Notes under the pieces: generated by a model
Database searches by the model: none
What the model was told of the DNA's origin: nothing
The model's input: the letters and a program-made list of their open reading frames with translations, nothing else
Source: Candidatus Omnitrophota bacterium
GTDB taxonomy: Bacteria > Omnitrophota > Gorgyraeia > JABMRN01
Reading direction: 5' to 3'
Assembly (NCBI GenBank): GCA_028702395.1
Contig: JAQVOV010000106.1
Location: forward strand, 1-5,500
DNA length: 5,500 nt
Shown here: piece by piece, positions 1 through 3,863 of the stretch
Position numbering within the stretch: the first letter of the stretch is position 1
Layout: the number at the start of each line of letters is the position of its first letter
Position numbers and translations under genes: made by a program

Positions 1-492
1 TTTTTCATATCCAAACTCAATATCTTTTTGTTCTTCCTCAGTAGGCACCCTTTTTGTAAGTACTCCTTTTTCAACACGCAGTTCTGAAAGATACTCCATA
101 CCATCACTCACTTTAATACCTATTTTTTCAAATCTTTTAGTTATATCTTCTAAAAGACTGTAATCCGAATTATCTTTATTCGCAGAAAATATTTCCTGAA
201 CATCCTGATGCTTGTCTTTATGAGTAGCTAATCTTTTAAGAACAAAGGATTTGTCAAATTTTCCAACAAGGACCATTTTACTTGGTCGTGTCATTAAAAG
301 CTGCAGGATAAATTTTTGTATGCTGAAATGCTCTACATCTATCCATATAATCTTATCTGCGTATTTTTCTATTTCTTTATCTGATATACCTGATATAGCA
401 AAAACAATTGTTTTTGCCCCTTGTTTTTTTGCCTGCTGTGCTACTATAACAGGAAAATTCCCGCTTCCTGCTGCTATGCCTAATCTTTCCAT
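1..492 (-). CDS. lpxI: LpxI, UDP-2,3-diacylglucosamine diphosphatase (partial, C-terminus outside window)
   Basis: The first 164 residues of an LpxI (DUF1009) protein are visible; the rest lies beyond base 1. LpxI is a cytoplasmic enzyme that hydrolyses UDP-2,3-diacylglucosamine to lipid X and UMP, the fourth step of lipid A synthesis, and stands in for LpxH. The protein opens MERLGIAAGSGNFPVIVAQQ, the family's N-terminal Gly-rich beta-alpha start. It continues with IIWIDVEHFSIQKFI (49-63), KMVLVGKFDKS (72-82), a SDYSLLEDITKRFEKIGIKV stretch (109-128) and EKGVLTKRVPTEEEQKDIEFGYE (141-163), which matches the linker between the two LpxI domains. The catalytic C-terminal domain is not in view, so activity cannot be judged. 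The ATG at 492 is chosen because GAGGAG lies 5 bases upstream and the protein begins as the family does. It follows fabZ directly, where lpxA would usually intervene. Assignment is by recalled family pattern. Confidence 0.9.
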   Translation of the reverse strand, partial: MERLGIAAGSGNFPVIVAQQAKKQGAKTIVFAISGISDKEIEKYADKIIWIDVEHFSIQKFILQLLMTRPSKMVLVGKFDKSFVLKRLATHKDKHQDVQEIFSANKDNSDYSLLEDITKRFEKIGIKVSDGMEYLSELRVEKGVLTKRVPTEEEQKDIEFGYEK

Positions 493-599
493 CTTTGCTC
501 CTCAATAGCTACTTTAAGTAAAAAGTCCGCCTCTTTATCTTTGTTTGCGAGATCTCGCCAAAATTTTACAAATTTTGGCGGATAGAAAAAATTTTTCAT
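480..599 (-). CDS. Possible 39-residue small ORF overlapping the lpxI start (doubtful)
   Basis: On the minus strand an ATG at 599-597 opens a 39-codon frame ending at TAG 482-480, overlapping the start of lpxI by 13 bases in another frame. The predicted peptide starts MKNFFYPPKFVKFWRDLA and ends LLKVAIEEQRWKD, with a charged, helix-like C-terminal half. I do not recognise it. Against it: no Shine-Dalgarno sequence precedes the ATG, and its first third is encoded by the inverted repeats at 547-580, so it may be a by-product of a palindromic repeat. For it: the tail overlaps the lpxI start as translationally coupled operon genes often do. The same frame is also open upstream to the fabZ stop codon. 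Confidence 0.2.
   Translation of the reverse strand: MKNFFYPPKFVKFWRDLANKDKEADFLLKVAIEEQRWKD
498..503 (-). promoter_or_regulatory. Ribosome binding site of lpxI
   Basis: On the minus strand GAGGAG lies 5 bases before the ATG at 492-490. It is one of the strongest Shine-Dalgarno matches in the window and fixes the lpxI start. It lies inside the small open frame at 480-599. Confidence 0.8.
547..580. repeat. Two overlapping palindromes between fabZ and lpxI
   Basis: GCGAGATCTCGC at 547-558 is a perfect 12-base palindrome. It overlaps a second perfect inverted repeat at 556-580, with arms CGCCAAAATTT and AAATTTTGGCG around a 3-base loop. The two structures share bases 556-558, so in RNA only one can form completely at a time. 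Neither is followed by a U-tract on the minus strand, which argues against a terminator. This is likely a REP-like palindromic repeat unit or an RNA structure just upstream of lpxI. Confidence 0.7.
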
Positions 600-622
600 T
601 GTGGGATCTTGTGTTTTCCCTG

Positions 623-650
623 GTAGGGGCGTATTGCAATACGCCCCTAC
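623..650. repeat. Perfect 28-base palindrome (REP/MITE-like)
   Basis: The half-site GTAGGGGCGTATTG is followed directly by its exact reverse complement, with no spacer. It is GC-rich compared with its surroundings. A run of seven A follows on the plus strand, so on the minus (coding) strand the T-run precedes the hairpin, which is the wrong order for an intrinsic terminator of fabZ. From memory, palindromes with a GTAGGGGCG arm recur as dispersed repeats in many bacterial genomes; that could not be checked here. Most likely a dispersed repetitive element in the fabZ-lpxI gap. Confidence 0.8.
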
Positions 651-663
651 AAAAAAATATTCG

Positions 664-723
664 AGAACCTTCCACCCTTTTTCCTTTTTACTTTTACCTT
701 TTTCCTTATAAAATCCTATTAAC
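664..723 (-). repeat. Degenerate 7-base tandem array after fabZ (copy 1 of a shared element)
   Basis: Read on the minus strand, five units of 7 bases follow each other at 708-674: TAAGGAA (708-702), AAAGGTA (701-695), AAAGTAA (694-688), AAAGGAA (687-681) and AAAGGGT (680-674). The array is followed by GGAAGGTTCT (673-664) and preceded by GTTAATAGG (723-715). Essentially the same arrangement recurs after lpxD at 2160-2218. It begins a few bases after the fabZ stop codon. It is not coding as far as I can tell. Confidence 0.6.
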
Positions 724-728
724 CCGCT

Positions 729-1160
729 CTACGCTATAGCAAACATCATGTTCGCTATTACAGCTATCTCTCCGTCAACAGAAGCTACTCCCTCTGCTTT
801 TACGATACGAGATCTAGATGCTGTAATATTAACTTCCAATTTCAAAACATCACCTGGCACGACCATTCTTTTGAATTTAACACTTTCAAGCCCTGCAAAA
901 AGTGCAAGCTTCCCTTTGTTTGATTCTTCTTGTAAAGCCAAAACACCGCAAGTTTGCGCAAGTGCTTCTACCATTAAAACTCCAGGCATTATAGGCTTTA
1001 TCGGAAAATGCCCATTAAAAAACTCTTCGTTAGCAGTAACATTCTTTATGCCAACTATTCTTTTACCTTTTTCCATTTCTACTATTTTATCAACTAATAA
1101 AAAAGGATATCTGTGCGGCAAAAGTTCTTTGATCTGATTAATATCCAATATTGTTTTCAT
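729..1160 (-). CDS. fabZ: FabZ, (3R)-hydroxyacyl-ACP dehydratase
   Basis: A cytoplasmic hot-dog-fold dehydratase that removes water from (3R)-hydroxyacyl-ACP to give trans-2-enoyl-ACP in type II fatty-acid synthesis. It competes with the lipid A acyltransferases for the same hydroxyacyl-ACP pool, which explains its place among lpx genes. The 143-residue length is normal. It shows LPHRYPFLLVDKI (14-26) and the active-site block FFNGHFPIKPIMPGVLMVEALAQ (47-69). By family knowledge the catalytic pair is His51 and Glu65. The C-terminus ends at MMFAIA, near the usual family end. The ATG at 1160 is supported by AAGGAG 4 bases upstream. It ends in TAG, while lpxC, lpxD, ompH and bamA all end in TAA. 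It is not fused to LpxC, unlike in some lineages. Confidence 0.96.
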   Translation of the reverse strand: MKTILDINQIKELLPHRYPFLLVDKIVEMEKGKRIVGIKNVTANEEFFNGHFPIKPIMPGVLMVEALAQTCGVLALQEESNKGKLALFAGLESVKFKRMVVPGDVLKLEVNITASRSRIVKAEGVASVDGEIAVIANMMFAIA

Positions 1161-1164
1161 TTTT

Positions 1165-1170
1165 CTCCTT
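1165..1170 (-). promoter_or_regulatory. Ribosome binding site of fabZ
   Basis: AAGGAG on the minus strand, separated by AAAA from the ATG at 1160. It supports the chosen fabZ start. Confidence 0.75.
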
Positions 1171-1175
1171 AATTG

Positions 1176-1210
1176 TGTCTTGCGTCATGAGTACTGTGTC
1201 GTGGGTCTTT
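1176..1210 (-). repeat. Degenerate 7-base tandem array before fabZ
   Basis: On the minus strand five 7-base units abut: AAAGACC (1210-1204), CACGACA (1203-1197), CAGTACT (1196-1190), CATGACG (1189-1183) and CAAGACA (1182-1176). A working consensus is CAnGACn. Unit sequence differs from the arrays at 664-723 and 2160-2218 but the period is the same. It ends five bases before the fabZ Shine-Dalgarno site, so it lies in the translated-leader region of fabZ. With only five imperfect units, chance is not excluded. Confidence 0.45.
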
Positions 1211-1212
1211 TG

Positions 1213-1229
1213 TGAAATTCTGAATTTCA
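1213..1229. repeat. 17-base inverted repeat in the lpxC-fabZ gap
   Basis: TGAAATTC at 1213-1220 is the exact reverse complement of GAATTTCA at 1222-1229, with one base between. It has no U-tract on the minus strand, so it is not a typical terminator. It could be a protein-binding palindrome or part of an interspersed repeat. Apart from this and the adjoining heptamer array, I see nothing in the 123-base gap: no ORF and no convincing promoter. Confidence 0.5.
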
Positions 1230-1283
1230 GTTTTCCTCAAAAACTCGTTAGACAGTCCTCATAACTTATTACATAGGTACTTA

Positions 1284-2111
1284 TTAACAATATATTTTCT
1301 TTATCTGCTTTATTATTTCCATATTCATCGCATGACCACTATTAACTGCAACAACTTTTGCTATGATCGGATAATTCGTAAGATACATATCGCCTACAAG
1401 ATCAAGCATCTTGTGTCTTACAAGTTCGTCGGAAAACCTTAAAACATTTTCCATTGGTCCATCTACATCCATTACCAATGTGTTTTTTGTGTTTGCTCCT
1501 TTTCCGTAGCCCATCTTTTGCAGCATTTCGGCTTCTTCTTTTAAACAAAAAGTTCTTGCAAAAATAAGCTCGTCAACAACTATCTCAGGCGTTAGTTCTA
1601 AACTAAGATATTGTTTTCCTATTGCAGGGTGTTTATGTTCCAGCAAATATGATACAGAAAAAACATCCGACGGAAAAAGACCGATAAAAGCATTGTTCTG
1701 ATTTACAAAAACCGGTTCTTTGATCTTTATTTGTTTACGTTTAGCCTCTTGTGTTATTCTTCCTGCTCTTTTCACAGCTTCGTAATACTGCATCGCACTT
1801 CCATCAAGACCAGGCACTTCAATATTATCTATCTCAATTATTATATTATCTATTTGTAATGCCCATAAAGATGCCATAAGATGTTCTACTGTGTTGATCT
1901 GTGCTCCGTCGTTCGTAATAACTGTACATCTTTCGGGTTTTCCGAAAACAAAGTTCTTTATAGAGATCTCTTTAACCGGAGAAAGATCTGTTCTTCGAAA
2001 AACTATTCCTTGATCTTCTTTTGCGGGTAAAAATTTAAGAGTAACCTTTTGCCCAGAATGGATCCCTATCCCCTCTAAAACAACTTCTTTTTCTATAGTG
2101 TTCTGCTTCAT
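1284..2111 (-). CDS. lpxC: LpxC, UDP-3-O-acyl-N-acetylglucosamine deacetylase
   Basis: A zinc-dependent cytoplasmic deacetylase, the committed step of lipid A synthesis; it removes acetyl from UDP-3-O-acyl-GlcNAc. From the chosen start it is 275 residues, close to the usual length without long extensions. Motifs: N-terminal EGIGIHSG (13-20); INTVEHLMASLWALQIDNI (72-90) with Glu76 as expected catalytic base and His77 as zinc ligand; FARTFCL (184-190); RHKMLDLVGD (232-241) with zinc ligands His233 and Asp237; and NSGHAMN (257-263) with His260. All expected catalytic and metal residues are present. The frame stays open upstream to a GTG at 2171 and an ATG at 2153, but family members start right at the MKQNTIEKEV-like segment, so ATG 2111 is preferred. 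No start has a strong Shine-Dalgarno sequence; GAAAG lies 6 bases before 2111. Confidence 0.95.
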   Translation of the reverse strand: MKQNTIEKEVVLEGIGIHSGQKVTLKFLPAKEDQGIVFRRTDLSPVKEISIKNFVFGKPERCTVITNDGAQINTVEHLMASLWALQIDNIIIEIDNIEVPGLDGSAMQYYEAVKRAGRITQEAKRKQIKIKEPVFVNQNNAFIGLFPSDVFSVSYLLEHKHPAIGKQYLSLELTPEIVVDELIFARTFCLKEEAEMLQKMGYGKGANTKNTLVMDVDGPMENVLRFSDELVRHKMLDLVGDMYLTNYPIIAKVVAVNSGHAMNMEIIKQIKKIYC

Positions 2112-2159
2112 CTTTTCACTTTCTTCATTTACTGCTCTTTTGCTTTTAAGCATTCCATT

Positions 2160-2218
2160 AGGACGTTCCACCCTTTTATCTTTATTCTTTTATCTTTTAT
2201 CTTTAAACTCCTAACAAC
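2160..2218 (-). repeat. Degenerate 7-base tandem array after lpxD (copy 2 of a shared element)
   Basis: On the minus strand the units are AAAGATA at 2204-2198, 2197-2191 and 2183-2177, AAAGAAT at 2190-2184 and AAAGGGT at 2176-2170. They are followed by GGAACGTCCT (2169-2160) and preceded by GTTGTTAGG (2218-2210). The junction AAAGGGTGGAA and the flanks match the copy at 664-723 in the same order and orientation. The GTG at 2171 that extends the lpxC frame lies inside this element, which is a further reason to doubt the longer LpxC. The rest of the gap to the lpxC ATG shows nothing else. Confidence 0.65.
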
Positions 2219-2222
2219 TCTC

Positions 2223-3251
2223 TTATTGCCCGGCATCATCCATCATTTTTTCATATTTAATGAATTTCTTATATATCTCAGGTAGCTTTTCTATTATAGC
2301 AACTATTTTACCTGTTCGTAATGCTTCTCTTGCAGGTTCTCCAAGCATAGTCTTTCCTGATTCAACATCTTTTATGATACCTGCTCTTGCGCCTATTTTA
2401 ACTTTATCACCTATTTTAACATGATCTCTGATCCCTACTTGTCCGCCCATCATAACAAAATTCCCTACTTCAGTTGACCCTGCAATCCCTGTTTGTGCTG
2501 CAATAACAGTATTCATCCCTATTTTAACATTATGTGCGATCTGTGTTAAATTATCTATCTTTGTACCTTTTCCTATTATTGTTGATGCTATTTTTGCTCT
2601 ATCAATAGTTACACAAGCGCCTATTTCTACATCATCATGTATAACAACCTTTCCTATTTGAGGGATCTTTATAAAAGAGCCTGTACTCATATCGAATTCA
2701 TAGCCAAAACCATCAGCCCCTATAACAGTATTTGGATGTATCGTGACATTATTACCTATAATACACTTTTCCCTTATTGTAACATTTGGAAAGATCTTAC
2801 AGTTTTTTCCAATACTTGTATTGTGCCCAATATATGCATATGGATATACCATAGTATTATCTGATATATGAACACCTTCTTCTATCACCACATAAGCTCC
2901 TATTGCAACATTTGTTCCTAAAGAAACTGTATTAGCAAGATAAGCTGTGCTATGTATCCCTTTGGGGCCTGGTATTCTATCTAGACCTAATATGTTTGAC
3001 GCCTTTTTAAAAGCTATCTGAACATTTTCACTTCTAACAATATTACAGGGAGCTTTGTCAACAGCATTTGGAACAACAACGCATGAAGCTTTTGTTGAAT
3101 CAAGAGCTTTTAAATTAGCTATATCAAAAAGAAAAGCCAGGTCTCCTTGCTGAGCTTCTTCTAAAGTTCGAATTCCTTTTATCTCTATTGAACCATTCCC
3201 AGCAAAAGTTCCTCCTATAACAGATAAAATTTCCTGTAATGTTTTTTTCAT
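2223..3251 (-). CDS. lpxD: LpxD, UDP-3-O-acylglucosamine N-acyltransferase
   Basis: Transfers a 3-hydroxyacyl chain from ACP to the amine of UDP-3-O-acylglucosamine, the step after LpxC; a cytoplasmic homotrimer. The 342-residue length is normal (E. coli has 341). An N-terminal uridine-binding domain (about 1-95) includes EEAQQGDLAFLFDIANLKALDSTKASCVVV (31-60). A left-handed beta-helix of hexapeptide repeats follows (about 100-295), with GADGFGYEFD (178-187), KIPQIGKVVIHDDVEIGACVTIDR (195-218) and IAHNVKIG (238-245), where His240 matches the catalytic His239 of E. coli. A helical C-terminal tail (about 310-342) completes the acyltransferase. At the position of the uracil-stacking Tyr49 of E. 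coli there is Asn46, while the preceding Phe is kept (Phe40). AAGGGG precedes the ATG by 5 bases. It lies between ompH and lpxC, as in most outer-membrane biogenesis clusters. Confidence 0.96.
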   Translation of the reverse strand: MKKTLQEILSVIGGTFAGNGSIEIKGIRTLEEAQQGDLAFLFDIANLKALDSTKASCVVVPNAVDKAPCNIVRSENVQIAFKKASNILGLDRIPGPKGIHSTAYLANTVSLGTNVAIGAYVVIEEGVHISDNTMVYPYAYIGHNTSIGKNCKIFPNVTIREKCIIGNNVTIHPNTVIGADGFGYEFDMSTGSFIKIPQIGKVVIHDDVEIGACVTIDRAKIASTIIGKGTKIDNLTQIAHNVKIGMNTVIAAQTGIAGSTEVGNFVMMGGQVGIRDHVKIGDKVKIGARAGIIKDVESGKTMLGEPAREALRTGKIVAIIEKLPEIYKKFIKYEKMMDDAGQ

Positions 3252-3256
3252 TTGCG

Positions 3257-3262
3257 CCCCTT
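3257..3262 (-). promoter_or_regulatory. Ribosome binding site of lpxD
   Basis: AAGGGG on the minus strand, 5 bases before the lpxD ATG at 3251. It is a moderate match and supports the annotated start. It lies just downstream of the nested inverted repeat at 3271-3338, so folding of that repeat would leave it free. Confidence 0.6.
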
Positions 3263-3270
3263 ATCAATTT

Positions 3271-3338
3271 AAAAGGGTGTGATAATTTATTTCATGCATT
3301 CCTTTTTAGAATGCATGCCTTTTTTACCACACCCTTTT
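3271..3338. repeat. Nested inverted repeat between ompH and lpxD
   Basis: The outer arms AAAAGGGTGTG (3271-3281) and CACACCCTTTT (3328-3338) are exact reverse complements, and pairing can extend inward past one mismatch (3282/3327) by three more pairs. Nested inside is a 9-base stem, CATGCATTC (3293-3301) with GAATGCATG (3309-3317), loop 7. In the operon transcript the outer stem closes with CACACCC then UUUU, a weak terminator-like feature that could attenuate lpxD relative to ompH. On the plus strand the inner stem is followed by CCTTTTTT, but there is no plus-strand gene to terminate. The terminal inverted repeats and 68-base size also fit a miniature mobile element. Confidence 0.65.
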
Positions 3339-3350
3339 TATCTCTTTCTC

Positions 3351-3845
3351 TTATTTATTTAATTCTGCAAGTACGTCCTGTGTAATATCTGCAGTATCTG
3401 GAGAATATAAAGCTGCTGCTTTATCCAGAATAGTGAAATATCCATTCTTTTTTCCATATTCTTTGCAGACAAGGTCTATCTCTTTTGTTATCTCCATCAT
3501 TCCATCGTCTCTTTTTTTACCGAGTTCCTGCATCTTTTCTCTTCTATAATTATCAAAATCTCTTATCTTTTCCTGTAGTTCAGGCTCTTTTTCCTGTCTT
3601 GCGCTTTCACTTAAAAGCTCCATATCTTCAGAAAGCTTTTTTATATCCGCTGTTTTTATTTCTATCTCCTGTCTTGCTGCTTCATAATCCTGTTCTATTG
3701 ATGCATTAAGGTCCTTTATCTTATTGTATTCAAAAGCAATGGTCCTTCTGTCAACAAAACCGATCTTCCCATTTTCAGCATATGCTATCCCTGTTAATCC
3801 CAAAACAAACACGATCAATAATGCTAACCCTATTCCCTTTTTCAT
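3351..3845 (-). CDS. ompH: OmpH/Skp-family periplasmic chaperone
   Basis: A periplasmic chaperone that, as a trimer with long coiled-coil arms, holds unfolded outer-membrane proteins before BamA inserts them. The 164-residue precursor is close to E. coli Skp in length. It has a signal peptide: MKK, a hydrophobic core (about 5-20) and AYA at 21-23, with predicted cleavage before Glu24. The conserved body start IGFVDRRTIAFEYNK (28-42) follows, then a Glu/Lys/Arg-rich coiled coil (about 44-125) and the typical end, with YFTILDKAAALY (136-147) and DITQDVLAELNK (153-164). AGGAG lies 6 bases before the ATG at 3845. The gap to bamA is only 18 bases, which indicates co-transcription, and this pairing is the family's usual context. 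Function is assigned by family; the sequence itself does not show which clients it binds. Confidence 0.93.
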   Translation of the reverse strand: MKKGIGLALLIVFVLGLTGIAYAENGKIGFVDRRTIAFEYNKIKDLNASIEQDYEAARQEIEIKTADIKKLSEDMELLSESARQEKEPELQEKIRDFDNYRREKMQELGKKRDDGMMEITKEIDLVCKEYGKKNGYFTILDKAAALYSPDTADITQDVLAELNK

Positions 3846-3851
3846 GTGTTT

Positions 3852-3856
3852 CTCCT
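3852..3856 (-). promoter_or_regulatory. Ribosome binding site of ompH
   Basis: AGGAG on the minus strand, 6 bases before the ATG at 3845, in the 18-base gap after bamA. It fixes the ompH start directly before the signal peptide. Confidence 0.75.
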
Positions 3857-3863
3857 TTCAATT

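Noticed and set aside
623..650. The 28-base palindrome as an intrinsic terminator of fabZ
   Set aside because: On the minus strand the T-run comes before the hairpin, not after it, and on the plus strand A follows.
664..723. The heptamer arrays as a CRISPR array
   Set aside because: Units are 7 bases, directly abutting and degenerate; there are no 25-40-base repeats with unique spacers and no cas genes.
700..728. A sigma-70-like promoter for lpxI (TTAATA and TATAAG-like boxes on the minus strand)
   Set aside because: The boxes overlap and do not have the usual 16-18 base spacing; AT-rich repeats produce such matches by chance.
545..739. A 64-codon plus-strand open frame through the fabZ-lpxI gap
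   Set aside because: It is built from the palindromes and T-rich repeat arrays and lacks any protein-like features or ribosome binding site.
748..1137. A 129-codon plus-strand open frame opposite fabZ
   Set aside because: It is the antisense of a clear FabZ with all its motifs; no ribosome binding site or recognisable protein family supports it.
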